Of a stretch of DNA of 64,000 nt, positions 23,601-38,600 are shown one piece after another. The DNA comes from Nectonema munidae (taxonomy: Eukaryota; Nematomorpha; Nectonematoida; Nectonematidae). The stretch spans positions 1,091,001 through 1,155,000 of the forward strand of contig JAUIRK010000916.1 of NCBI GenBank assembly GCA_030549495.1, in the 5' to 3' direction. Under the pieces are notes generated by a model, which saw only the letters and a program-made list of their open reading frames with translations, had not been told where the DNA came from and made no database searches. Made by a program: the position numbers and the translations under genes. Each line of letters begins with the position of its first letter. The first letter of the stretch is position 1.

Positions 23601-26600
23601 CCAGATTTGAGTAACACTTGTTGGAGGATGGTAAAGGTACATAGAAGTAATATGTGCTATTTTTTGATATGAAAGATACTTTTTTAGATAAAATTAGTCT
23701 TTGAATATCGAGGTCCGGAAGGACGCATATCAAATGTTTAGGAGAAGAAATTTTGCATTTGGATGATTTTCTCAATATTGAGTACAAAAGGGAGCTAAAC
23801 AAATCTAGATACTTTTTATACTTGAAAATAGATCACCTTTATGCAATGCTGCTGTATGTGAAGGAAGGAATGGTTGCATTCAAATGTGAGTATAGTGAGT
23901 GTGCCAACGAAAATTTGCAATCTTTTTAACCTGGGATAAAATTGGACAGCATTTTAGTGATTTTTTTGAAAGTTAATCTTCCAGTTAGACTGACTATCAA
24001 AATGAATCCGAAGATATTTAACTGAACAAGTTGGATCAAAATAAATGTCGAAAGATTTTTACGTGTGTTCTGTTAAAGTAAATAAGTGAGCATTTATTAA
24101 AATTTATTGTAAGGTTGGGCAATTTGGGAAATTTGAAAACATAAGATGAAGCTTTAAAAGATTCTGAGTTGGGTCTTTTCCAATAATTTCAATTACAATG
24201 TCATCAGAGTATGCTTGGTAGAAAGAATCATTGGATGGAAGAAATTTAAATAAAGGAGCGATGAATAAAAGATCTTAAATACATGCACCTAGAGGTGTAG
24301 AGCAATTTAGTCTTTTTGTTATATTAGGGTAGTGTCTGAGAAATATTATTTTTTCTTTGAGATAGCATTGAACAAATTTAACATACTTTTTTAAATTTTA
24401 TGATTTATTATAAAATTTGTTAGGAAAAACCATTTTGCCATATTTCTAGCAATGCAAGAATCGGACGCGGAATTAAATGAGCAAAGTCAATAAAAAATAA
24501 GTTAAATTGTTTTTAGTTTTGAAAGAAGGACCGACCACAATTTCTGCTGATCTAAAACATAATCAAATTGCTTTAAATGTATACTTTATGATTTTTTAAT
24601 GTGATCCAGCATTCGGAAGAGAATACTTTTTTGATAAAATTTGCCAATTGTAGGTAAGAGGTTATTCATCATATATCTAAAAAAACACAAATAAAAACCA
24701 GATATAAATTTGATTTAACAATATGGTAAAATTTTAAACAAAAAATACAACGTATGTAAACGCTAAAATCCCGTTAAAAAGATTTGATCAGAACTTACTT
24801 GCTTTCTTTCGTTCAGATAAGGGTAATCTGTATGTAGCTCTTTAACACTTTTTTCGCCTATCCTCATAATGTAGGTTATATCCATTTTGTCTTTCACTAT
24901 TTCAAAACTTCTCTCATCTTTTTTATACTCCAATTTTAACCATTCAATGTCTTTAGCCAGAGAAAACTTGTCTTCAAGATATGTGATTGTTGTTCTTTTC
25001 GATCCATCTTAAAGTTTTCATCTCCTTTTATGAGCAATTACTTGAGGAAGAGATTTATCACAGTTCTTCCTTTTGTTTTCCCACTTATATTCGAGTTTTT
25101 CTTTGAAATATATCTTCCAAAAATATAAATTGAAAAAAAAGATCCTATTATATTTTTATATGATTCACACTTTGGACGATTAACGCGGCATTTGAGACTA
25201 AGCTACTAGATATGGAAATTTGGCTAAGAGAATCAACCATGAGATACCTTTTACTACTTGATATCTAAAAAAGCTTTGCATTGATTATGATAGTCAAAGT
25301 ATTTATTACTATTTTTCAATGCATTGTCAAATTTAGTAACATGGCTGTGATTGGCATTAATTTTCTTGTTATGATCTCAACGTTTGAGGTGCTCCTCTCC
25401 ATCCAATTTATATAACAAGCCAGCAGAAACATTGTGACACGAAAATTTGAATGACGAAATGTAAGTCGTAAAATGAAAATGAAAGTAAAAAACATTTCAA
25501 TTTGCTATGATATTACTTTTTTCTTTTTGATGCATCTTTGAAGTCTTGTGATGAAATGTTTCAAGATGTTAGATTTGAAAAAAGAGAAGGTTCGTTTGAG
25601 CTAATATATACCTCACTGAACTACAAGGTTCACCTTTAATTTTAGCAGTTAGATCTTTTTTGATATTGTCGATAGTACTTTCAACTAGTTCAACAAAATC
25701 CTTTAAATCCAAATTAAAAACATTTTTTATCAAGTTTTTATTGTTGACTCTTGTTTTTTACTTCTTCAACATTCATTGTTGTGCAAAGAACAACTCTTTT
25801 GCTATGTGTTATATTATGCCATAATTACTAATCACATTTCAATTAAATGTAATCCTCTTACTACTCTCTTACTCCTTATTCCTTCCTTGCGCTCCTCCCC
25901 AGCCCCATTTGTAAGCTATCAGTAAAAGTTTTAACAACACAAAATTGAGGTATTAAATTTGAAAGCTTTGCAGCTTTTTCAAGGAGTTTTTTAATTGAAA
26001 TGACGACATTGGTAACAAATTCAGTTTATTTTAATAATTGGAGGAAGCACGCACTTCTCACTTTCTTAGGCCGTACACGTTTCTCTACCTACATTTATTG
26101 ATATTCATATGCATATAGAAACACGAAGAAAGAAATATTAGAACATAGAATATGGATCTTAGTAAGTATATTTGTTTTTATATCTACAACGTATAACCAA
26201 TATACTAGAGTTAAAGGGCATATTTCCAGGATAAATCTTGCAATACCAACATATGCATAACCTTTTACATTTACATCTGTATATGCCATTTTGATTTCTA
26301 CCAAACCATTTCTAACCATTGTTCCGCTTCAAGCCTCTTTTAATGTGAGAAGCAATAGATACACTTTCTTTATTTCTTCTCTTTGTGATGTCTTGAAAAC
26401 CTTATTTGCCTACACTTCTTTAAAGTTAAAGCAATTGTTAAAATTTTGCAAATTTTAATTTTGAGGGAATTGAAACCTCTTCTTTTTATTTGCTTCTACG
26501 ACTCAAAAATAAGTACACGCGAATAAAGTTCTTGTTGCATGAGCCAACAAAAAGAAAAAGTTTCTCAAAATATATTTTTCAATGTGACATTTAGTTCTTG

Positions 26601-29600
26601 ATGATAACAAAATCGCTAAAAACAGTAATGTCGACTTCTCTAACATAAAGATGTATTATCACAGAGAAATTTAATGATTCAAGTTTAATACACTCAAAGA
26701 AATTGTGAGAAAATTAATCATAATAAAATTCATCAAAAAAAACACAACTGTCTCCCGATTCATTCATATCGAGCACTTTTTCTTTTAAAAAGTAAATAAG
26801 TTTTTACAATCATTTCACTCACTATCGAATTACACATGCACAGATAAATGCCTCTATAAAATGGGTTTTAGAAGGAGGGTTCTAGGGAGGATGTCTTCAT
26901 AATTTTGTGGTTTTGGAAGATACTAATTAAAAATGAAGAAAGGCGCCTTTCCTGCCGAACTCTTGAGATTTTGCAAGATATAAAACGTATTTTTTTTATA
27001 AATAATTTATATAGTATTTAAATATATATTATAGACTAAAAATGCCTTCTCTTGAATTTCTCTAATAATCATTATTCGTGGTGTTTATTAGTTAATCAAA
27101 ACCTAAAGAAATATTTATAAATGCAATTATTAATATCTCGGAAAATCTTGGAAACAGATACATCACACTGTGAAATCCCGACATGTAAAATATCTTTAAC
27201 CCTTTGCGAACCAACGTGACACCTGTATTTGAAGAAATGAAAATGGTTTCCTTTAAGAATTTAAATAAAATTCATAAGAAGACAAATACCATTAAATTAA
27301 GTATAATACATGTGTGGGTATTGCAATATTACATTGTAATTGTGTGATTTCAAAAGGCCAGAGAAGAAAGAAAAGAGAGAAAAAAGAAGTTACATATTTA
27401 CTACATGAAAGCTTTAAAACTAATATAATTATAAAAACAAGAATCAAACAATTATCGATTACAAATTTTGATACATAGTTTTTAATATATGATTCCTTGA
27501 CTTTTTTTTAAACATACCTATATTCAAATGCATGTAATTCATTAAATGTAAATTATTATTCTAAAAATCTGAAAGCTTAAAAATCTTCAGAGTTTGATAA
27601 AATTTGGCATTACTATACTATGGAAGAAGGGTTTTATATCTATTACGTAGATTATAATCACTTTTAGTTAGATTCAAATCCACTGGCGGATTTAAAGAGG
27701 GCGGAACCGGCGTACGCCCCCCCCCCCCCTCTTAAAATTGCATTGCCAATTGCTTGAAAATTTTTCTTGTTCTAATTCTTTTCATAAAACTCAAATATTA
27801 TGATGATTTCTGCAACTAGTTTTTTAGATTCAATCTTTCTCTAAAGTGAGAAGCCCTAAAAAGTTTTTATGTTTCAATCGTAGTTAGGTGTGACACTTAT
27901 TAATTTTATATTATCCAATTTTTTTTTGTAAATTTATTATTTAAACACATCAAGTTTTACAACATCAATTCACTTCGCAGTTCATTGAATGAAGATCGTT
28001 TTAATGCTCTCATTCTTCTTTTTGTTTTAAAAAATTAAAAAATAAAATTAAATTTATAATAAAAAATTTTGATAAAGCTTAAATTTATATGCTTGAAATT
28101 TGAGTTCTAGTTTAGTAAAATCCGCCCCATGCCAATTTCTAGATCCACCCCTGAAATCCATTATGTTTTCAAAGGCAAGAGGTAATTTTTTACCTTTAAA
28201 TAGTGTGGAAATAAATAAAGCAAAATTATATTCATAAGGATGATGCATTATTAATATATGTTAGATTCATTTTTAAATATATATACTTCCATTGAAATAC
28301 GATTAATCTTCAAAATCATGCTCCCCAAAGGGTCGAAATATTAAATTCTAGTTCAAATCCAGCTCCAAAACCTTTTTACTTATAGTTCGACAGAAGCGCA
28401 TGATCATTCCTTATCAATGAAACACTACACCGCTCCTTTACCTACATCTTTTATAACGTGTTTATTGTGCTTATCATTAATACCCTGACGTCTTAAGTAA
28501 GCCTTCATTCCAAATATATTTTCAGTCTGTTTTTGAGATTTTTCCCATTTTGTTAGAAATTTTTTATGCTTGTACAAGTCGATACCGTTTCTTGGCTTTT
28601 ATTTTATTGAGTTATAATCTTACGTTGTTGTTATAATTCATTTTTATGAATTGTGAATTGTTATTTAGAATTATGAGTCGGGAGTACCTACTAGTGATTT
28701 ACCAAACGCGGTCACTGGTAGGAATAATGCTAATAACGTCGACTTGAATAGAAACTTTCCCGATCTTAATCCTTTGGTGAATAAGAAGAAGCAGCGTGCC
28801 CTTTCCAATGACAATGAACGTTTCTACTCTCGACATAAATTTGGAAAGATCGTAAGTCAAAAGCATTTCACTTTTAATTTAACTGATCTTTTATAATTTC
28901 CTTCTTGGCGATATGTTTAAACTTTTAGCATTTTTGCTCAATGTAAGAAGTATTGTTTCAACTTTAGATTGCAAAAGTAAACTCCATTATTACACGAAGG
29001 AAAAAATCTTGTTTTGAAATTTTATATCAAACCATTCTTGAGTTATTCTTGCCAACAAATAAAAATTGATATGATGTAGTGCAGTTTTTCAGATAATTGA
29101 TGTTAGATTGGTGGGTGTTTAAGTGACTACTGTTTTTATATTAATAGGTATAAATATTTATGTCCGAGATATGCTGTCATTCATCATGCTACCGTTTTGA
29201 TTGGATGCCTATTATTATTATTATAATGAGTTCATTATCAAATGTTATGCATGTAGTCAGTGTTTTAAAATAAATTTTTCATTTCCGAGGCTTTTATGCT
29301 TTTTTATTATTATCTCTATTTAAAAGTACACACATTCAAATCGCTATGAGAAAAGTTTATTTGGAGAAGGATATGCCAAACCTAGTCTCGTCTTAGGGGG
29401 CACAGAGGCGCTTTGCCCCGTACTCCTTTAATTTATTTTGCTGGCCCTTTATCTCTATGCATATGTGTTTGTCTATATTAGATGTCTGTTTGACATATAC
29501 CTTATTTCATAGGGCCTACACTCTCATCGGTCCATAGCCTCTAAAATATTGAACTTAGAAATATGAAAATAAAAATTGTTTACATCTTAAAATGAAATGA

Positions 29601-32600
29601 AATCTATTTCATTAGAAATATAAATCTTCGATAAAACATTTTCCTTCCTTTATTATGGTTCAAAATATTTACTTAAAATTCAACTACTGAGATGCAAAAG
29701 ACATAAGCGGTAAAAAAATGAAAAAACTATTGAGGAAATCATCATCGCAACACTTCCTTAAAATTACAAGCTATTTCTTCCCATCACTTATTAAATTTGA
29801 AAAAGTCAAGTTAAAAAAAAGCCTCAACTAAAATCTAAAAGCATAAAGCAATGCTCTTCCCATATTGAATATAATTTTGTGGATTCATTTCAGCAGATCC
29901 TTTTTTAGCCTGAGAAAGCTATCAAACTTTCAAATCACTTATTATAGAAAACTTGATGAATAATCCCATTTTTTCCCTAAAATTTTTTATTTTTTTGACT
30001 ATCTTAGGTAATGGAAGCAATTTCTTAAAGATTTTGAAATAGATTTTGCTAGGAAAGGGTCCACTTTTTTAAAAAATCAAAATGGTAACCATATTTTCCT
30101 ATTTTCAGGAAAGGTCTTGGCAAACGAATTCACCCTTCCAAATCTGATCGTAGAAAGCTAAACTGTGAAAAATTCAAAAGAAAATCGATATTGTATTCTC
30201 AAATCACTGTATATATATATATATATATATATATCTCCAACCCGTATATTACGATGATTCATCTCCAACCTGTATACTACGATGATTCATCTCAAACCTG
30301 TATACTACGATGGTTTCTATTCCATGTAAAAATAACTAGGGAGACAATGTTCAACTTTCTTTTCACATTCTGCTAGATGTAAGATTTGATATACCTCATT
30401 CGGGGAGACGATGCTACATAAGTTATTACCTATATACATTATTCCTGTATACTACGTTGGTTCATCTCCAACCTGTATACCGCGATAATTCATCTCCAAC
30501 CTATCAGTTCATATTTTGCTAGATGTAAGATTTGATATACCTCATTCGGGGAGAGGATGTTAGATAAGTTATTAATTTTTTCACGATATTAAATAATATA
30601 TTTTATCAAATAATCAAAATAAAATTCTGTAATGAAAGAATCGAAAAATATTCTTTAAAAAATCAAAAAATATCAAACTTTCTGTTCATATTTTGCTACC
30701 TCATACGATGTTACAAAAGTTATTACCTATACTTTGCAATTTGCACGATTTTAAATATTATATTTGTCGAATAATCAAAGAATCGAAAAATGTTCAAATC
30801 AAAAAATATTTATTCTTTTTAAATATATCGTTGGCTCCCCTTACTTTTAGTTTCGTATGTGCATAATTTGATAAAAATTAATTATTAAAGACTAGGTTTA
30901 TCTTTCAATTTTAAAAGTAAGGGGAGCCAACGATATATTTAAAAGAATAAATATTTTTTGATTTGAACATTTTTCGATTCTTTGATTATTCGACAAATAT
31001 AATATTTAAAATCGTGCAAATTGCAAAGTATAGGTAATAACTTTTGTAACATCGTATGAGGTAGCAAAATATGAACAGAAAGTTTGATATTTTTTGATTT
31101 TTTAAAGAATATTTTTCGATTCTTTCATTACAGAATTTTATTTTGATTATTTAATAAAATATATTATTTAATATCGTGAAAAAATTAATAACTTATCTAA
31201 CATCCTCTCCCCGAATGAGGTATATCAAATCTTACATCTAGCAAAATATGAACTAATAGGTTGGAGATGAATTATCGCGGTATACAGGTTGGAGATGAAC
31301 CAACGTAGTATACAGGAATAATGTATATAGGTAATAACTTATGTAGCATCGTCTCCCCGAATGAGGTATATCAAATCTTACATCTAGCAGAATGTGAAAA
31401 GAAAGTTGAACATTGTCTCCCTAGTTATTTTTACATGGAATAGAAACCATCGTAGTATACAGGTTTGAGATGAATCATCGTAGTATACAGGTTGGAGATG
31501 AATCATCGTAATATACGGGTTGGAGATAACACTCAAGTTGTCTACCCGCGTTCAACCGTACAGGTTATGAGAATATATCATTACATATTAGAGAAGAGTT
31601 TTCTATTCTCTTTATTCTGAAAAAATATTTCTTCAAATGACATTCGTTAAAAATTAAAAAGATTGTATCTAAACTAAATAAAATTAGACTACGATTATCC
31701 AACAAAACTAGTACATTCAATCGACATTTTTTACTTGAAAAAAATTTAAAATTTATTAGAAAAACATTATACTGACCTATACTACTGACCCATAAAAAGT
31801 AAAAAAATAAATATTAATTTTCGACAGTTTTATTTAACTATTACTTATTTAGAAAAATTGATTAAAACACATATTTTGATCTATTTATCTTCTCTTTAGA
31901 AATTTATATGCAGTAAACAATAATAAAAATAATATTTATCCGAAACAAATTTTTTTCGAATCAAAGTGTAAATCAAACCCACACTTAAATTTTGGATGAT
32001 TAATTCAAAAGGAGTTATTATAAACTAATGTTAATTTATAAAAAACCGAAAACTAAAATGATTTTATAAAAATCAAAAATAAATAGTGGACTGCGATTAT
32101 CCAACAAAACTTATACATTCGGTTTACATTTTTTACTTCAAAAATAATTTTAAATTTAATAATATTTATCCAAAACAAATTTTTTTCGAATCAAAGTGTA
32201 AATCAAACCCACACTTAAATTTTGGATGATTAATTCAAAAGGAGTAAAAAACTAATGTTAATTTATAAAAAACCGAAAACTAAAATGATTTTATAAAAAT
32301 CAAAAATAAATAGTGGACTGCGATTATCCAACAAAACTTATACATTCGATCTACATTTTTTACTTCAAAAATAATTTTAAATTTATTAGAAAAACATTAT
32401 ACTGACCAATAAAAAAAACAAAGGTTAATTTATAAAAAAAATGGAAAAACTAATACTATTTTTTAAAAATCTACAAATAAATTTAGATTCTGAGAGTAGA
32501 GTCGCTTTATAATTGTGCTGGAAATTGTCACATAATATAGGTAAAAATTTGTCATAATGAAAGGAGCTTTAGTTTAAAATGCATCCCTTATCTGCTAATT

Positions 32601-35600
32601 AATGGTATGAAGCCCATGGAAAATAAAAACAGTAAAATGGTATTTCTTAAGTATTTATGGTATAAGTAATGTATTCTGAAAGCCCATAAAAAATGCTTTA
32701 ATTTGGTATATCGCATGATGCATTTTGTTGAAAAATGTGAAAGTTATAAGCGTTTTAATATTTGACTAAGATTTAAGCTAGGAACACTACAAATAAACTA
32801 AGCGTACACTAGACCGATAAAATAAACCACACACGCGTGCTAAAGATGTGGTGTAGCGTATGTTAGATAAGAATTCACTGCGCTCACAAACGCGTAATGC
32901 AACATGTGTTCATCTTTCTTCGCATAGTTATGCTCTAAAATCAATCAATCAATAATGTGATTTATTATTCGCACACTGTCGGTATAAATATAACGAATGC
33001 TCTTCGTTAAAAATTAGAAAGGTTGTATCTAAACTAAATAAAAGTAGACTACGATTATCCAACAAAATTCGTACATTCAATCGACAAAACCACACGCGTG
33101 CTAAAGATGTGGTGAAGCGTATGTTAGATAAGAATTCACTGCGCTCACAAACGCGTAATGCAACATGTGTTAATCTTTCTTCGCATAATTATGCTCTAAA
33201 ATCAATCAATAATTTGATTTATTCTTCGCACACTGTCGGTATAATTTTTAACGAATGCCCTTCGTTAAAAATTAGAAAGGTTGTATCCAAACTAAATAAA
33301 AGTAGACTACGATTATCAAACAAAACTCTTACATTTAATCGACATTTTTCACTTGAAAAATAATTTAAAATTTATTAGAAAAATATTATACTGACCTATA
33401 CTACTGACCCATAAAAAGTAAAAAATATATATTAATTTTCGACAGTTTTATTTAACTATGACATTTTAAAATGTTAAAAACCATATTCTACCTTTGTGAA
33501 TATAAAATTTTGAAGAAATTATATATAAACTCATCACGTTAATTATTGGTATTTTTTGAAACTAGATAAAAGTTGACTGACCTCACATAAAAGCGGATTT
33601 TGGAAAAATAAAAATATATTTATTTTTAAAACCTAGCCTATTTTACCCACAAAGAGTATAGCTTCAAATCTTGTATATTCGATCAACATTTTTCACTTCA
33701 AAAATAATTTAAAATTTATTAGAAAAACATTATACTGACCTATACTACTGACCCATAAAAAGTAAAAAATATATATTAATTTTCGACAGTTTTCTTCAAC
33801 TATGAAATTTTAAAATGTAAAAAATCATATTTTACCTTTGTGAATATAAAATATTGAAAAAATATTATATAAATTAAGAACGTTAATTATCATTGGTATT
33901 TTTTGAAACTAGATAAAACTTGACTGACCTCACATAAAAGCAGATTTTGGAAAAATGAAAATATATTTATTTGTATAACCTAGCCTATGTTAACCACAAA
34001 GAGTATACCTTTCCAATGATACCATTTTCATTTATTTATTTTTTAAAAAAAGACAGATTATGCTTCAACAAAAAGGTGGTCCGTAATTTTTTCAAAAATT
34101 TAGACAAAATTTTTTGAAGTAATGTCCATTTATTAAAATTTTTTAAAACTTTTGCAAAAATAAATTATTCTAGAGTATGTAGCAAACGATAAGCTTTCTA
34201 ATGATATATATATCATGAAAAAGAAATATTGAAAAACAGTTTAATTCTTTCTTCAAATCAAACAAGTAAAAATTTTCAAAAAGTAGTATTGGTAGTAGTA
34301 GTATTATTATTATTATTATTATATATTACATAAACATTTCAACCAATCATATAGTTTTTATGAAATAAAACTGCAATTTCAAAGTTAAATTTTTTGAACT
34401 TTTAGGTAGAATTTTTGAAATGTGGCTTTCAATATGTATGTAAAATATTTTTTGAAAATTTTTATTTTAAGTATATTTTTTAAGCATTTTACGATTTACA
34501 CATTTAAATATATAATAAGGCTGGCAAGTTTGGCGAGTTGTCTCCTCGGAGGTCTTGTTTAAAGAATATTTTTCGATTCTTTGATTACAGAATTTTATTT
34601 TGATTATTTGATAAAATTAATTATTTAATATCGTGAAAAAATTAATAACTTATCTAACATCCTCTCCCCGAATGAGGTATATCAAATCTTACATCTAGCA
34701 AAATATGAACTGATAGGTTGGAGATGAATTATCGCGGTATACAGGTTGTAGATGAACCATCGTCTCCCCGAATGAGGTATATCAAATCTTACATCTAGCA
34801 GAATGTGAACAGAAAGTTGAATATTGTCTCCCTAGTTATTTGTACATGGAATAGAAACCATCGTAGTATACAGGTTGAAGATGAATCATCGTAGTATAAA
34901 GGTTAGAGATGAATCATCGTAGTATACAGGTTAGAGATGAATCATCGTAGTATACAGGTTAGAGATGAATCATTGTAGTATACAGGTTGGAGATGAATCA
35001 TTGTAGTATATAGTTTGGAGATGAATCATCGTAGAATACAGGTTGGAGAAGAATCATCGTAATATACGGGTTGGAGATAACACGCAAGTTGTCTACCCGC
35101 GTTCAACCGTACAGGTTATGAGAATATATCATTACATATTAGAGAAGAGTTTTCTAAACTCTTTATACTGAAAAAATATTTCTTCAAATATATTACTGTT
35201 TTGTTTAAAATACCTATACTTTGCAATTTGGACGATTTTAAATATTATATTTGTCAAATAATCAAAATAAAATTCTGTGATCAAAGAATCGAAAAATATT
35301 CTTTAAAAAATCAAAAAATATCAAACTTTCTGTTCATATTTTGCTACCTCATAGCTTCAATACTTATTGAGAAAAATTGATTAAAACACATATTTTGATC
35401 TATTTATCTTCTCTTTAGAAATTTATATGCAGTAAACAATAATAAAAATAATATTTATCCAAAACATATTTTTTTCGAATCAAATTCTAAATCAAACCCG
35501 CACTTAAATTTTGGATGATTATTCAAAAGAAGTAAAAAACTAATGTTAATTTATAAAAAACCAAAAACTAAAATGATTTTATAAAAATCTAAAAATAAAT

Positions 35601-38600
35601 AGTGGACTACGATTATCCAACAAAACTTGTACATTCGATCTACATTTTTCACTTCAAAAATAATTTTAAATTTATTAGAAAAACATTATACTGACCAATA
35701 AAAAAACGAAGGTTAATTTATAAAAAAATGGAAAAACTAATACTATTTTATAAAAATCTACAAATAAATTTAGATTCTGAGAGTAGAGTCGCTTTATAAT
35801 TGTGCTGGAAATTGTCACATAATATAGGTAAAAATTTGTCCTAATGAAAGGAGCTTTAGTTTAAAATGCATCCCTTATCTGCTAATTAATGGTATGAAGC
35901 CCATGGAAAATAAAAACAGTAAAAGGTATTTCTTAAGTACTTGTGATATAAGTAATGTATTCTGAAAGCCCATAAAAAATGCTTTAATTTGGTATATCGC
36001 ATGATGCATTTTGTTGAGAAATGTGAAAGTTATAAGCGTTTTAATATTTGACTAAGATTTAAGCTAGGAACACTACAAATAAACTAAGCGTACACTAGCC
36101 CGATAAAATAAACCACACACGCGTGCTAAAGATGTGGTGAAGCGTATGTGAGATAAGAATTCACTGCGCTCACAAACGCGTAATGCAACATGTGTTAATC
36201 TTTCTTCGCATAATTATGCTCTAAAATCAATCAATAATGTGATTTATTCTTCGCACACTGTCGGTATAAATATAACGAATGCTCTTCGTTAAAAATTAGA
36301 AAGGTTGTATCTAAACTAAATAAAAGTAGACTACGATTATCAAACAAAATTCCTACATTCAATCGACAAAACCACACACGCGTGCTAAAGATGTGGTGAA
36401 GCGTATGTGAGATAAGAATTCACTGCGCTCACAAACGCGTAATGGAACAACATGTGTTAATCTTTCTTCGCATAATTATGCTCTAAAATCAATCAATAAT
36501 GTGATTTATTCTTCGCACACTGTCGGTATAATTTTTAACGAATGCCCTTCGTTAAAAATGAGAAAGGTTGTATCTAAACTAAATAAAAGTAGACTACGAT
36601 TATCAAACAAAACTCTTACATTTAATCGACATTTTTCACTTGAAAAATAATTTAAAATTTATTAGAAAAATATTATACTGACCTATACTACTGACCCATA
36701 AAAAAGTAAAAAATATATATTAATTTTCGACAGTTTTATTTAACTATGACATTTTAAAATGTTAAAAACCATATTCTACCTTTGTGAATATAAAATTTTG
36801 AAGAAATAATATATAAACTCATCACGTTAATTATTGGTATTTTTTGAAACTAGATAAAAGTTGACTGACCTCACATAAAAGCGGATTTTGGAAAAATAAA
36901 AATATATTTATTTGTAAAACCTAGCCTATTTTACCCACAAAGAGTATAGCTTTAAATCTTGTACATTCGATCAACATTTTTCACTTCAAAAATAATTTAA
37001 AATTTATTAGAAAAACATTATACTGACCTATACTACTGACCCATAAAAAGTAAAAATATATATTAATTTTCGACAGTTTTCTTCAACTATGAAATTTTAA
37101 AATGTAAAAAATCATATTTTACCTTTGTGAATATAAAATATTGAAAAAATATTATATAAATTAAGAACGTTAATTATTATTGGTATTTTTTGAAACTAGA
37201 TAAAACTTGACTGACCTCACATAAAAGCAGATTTTGGAAAAATGAAAATATATTTATTTGTATAACCTAGCCTATGTTAACCACAAAGAGTATACCTTTC
37301 CAATGATACCATTTTCATTTATTTATTTTTTTAAAAAAGACAGATTATGCTTCAACAAAAAGGTGGTCCGTAATTTTTTCAAAAATTTAGACAAAATTTT
37401 TTGAAGTAATGTCCATTTATTAAAATTTTTTAAAACTTTTGCAAAAATAAATTATTCTAGAGTATGTAGCAAACGATAAGCTTTCTAATGATATATATAT
37501 CATGAAAAAGAAATATTGAAAAACAGTTTAATTCTTTCTTCAAATCAAACAAGTAAAAATTTTCAAAAAGTAGTATTGGTAGTAGTAGTATTATTATTAT
37601 TATCTATATTATAATAAGCTAGCGTCTGTGTGTGTGTCTGTGTGTCGCTGGAAGCATTCTGATTGGTTGAATTTATTATATGTTTTGTGTGTAAGTTTAT
37701 ATGGTGTGATGAGTTTGTATGTGTGTTTGTCGCTTGAAGCATTCTGATTGGTTGAAATTATTTATATATGTTTTGTGTATATATGTCTTTGAAGCATTCT
37801 GATTGGTTGAAATACCTTTTGTATGTATTTTATATGGTGTAATAGAAAAATACACAGAAAAGGTACAAATATTCTAAAAACTGACCACCACACCATATAA
37901 CACTATTAGCAACTCAAAATACACATTACATAGAATCCTATGTTTCGAGCGTAGCCTAAACAATAAAAACTAGCCGGTCCCGTGGTCGTTTCTCGCTGCG
38001 CTCGAAACATAGGATTCTGGGTAGTGTGTATATTGAGTTGCTAATTCAAATTCGCTTCGCTCAAAATGAGCTAATTTTAATTACAAGTAAGAATGTTTTC
38101 GTTAACCACTAATAAAGTGTAGAGAGAGGATTACTACGGAAGGTGATAACTTGTGAAAGAAAACAAAGAACAGAATTATGTATGTGATACAGATGAAAGC
38201 TAAGCACATAAATAATGGAAAACATACGTAAAAGAGTTAAATCAACTACAAAGTCACCTCAAGCACTCATTTCGAATGTAGGATTCAGTGAAGCAGCAGT
38301 TAAACTTCCAAAAACCAGACTATTTAAAGGACAATAAGAAGTGAGTTTCACAGATGAATATACAAAACTAGCCGGTCCCGTGGTCGTTTCTTATTTATTA
38401 CATAATAAGCTAGCGTGTGTGTGTGTGTCTGTGTGTCGCTGGAAGCATTCTTATTGGTTGAAATTATTTATATATATGTGTTTTGTGTGTATTTTTATAT
38501 GGTGTGATGAGTTTATATGTGTGTATGTGTTTGAAGCATTCTGATTGGTTGAAATTATTTATATATTTTATATGTGTGATGAGTTCATATATCTGTAGTG

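Noticed and set aside
27190-27230. Second piggyBac-type MITE starting TTAACCCTTTGCG
   Set aside because: No matching opposite end or TTAA-bounded partner was found in the following kilobase.
33109-33363. 84-codon open frame in unit A
   Set aside because: Falls inside duplicated non-coding repeat blocks; the matching positions in units B and C are not open over the same length, so there is no sign of coding constraint.
34857-35077. Regular 28-bp repeats that could suggest a CRISPR array
   Set aside because: The repeats are directly contiguous with no spacers and lie in a eukaryotic intron; they are a minisatellite.
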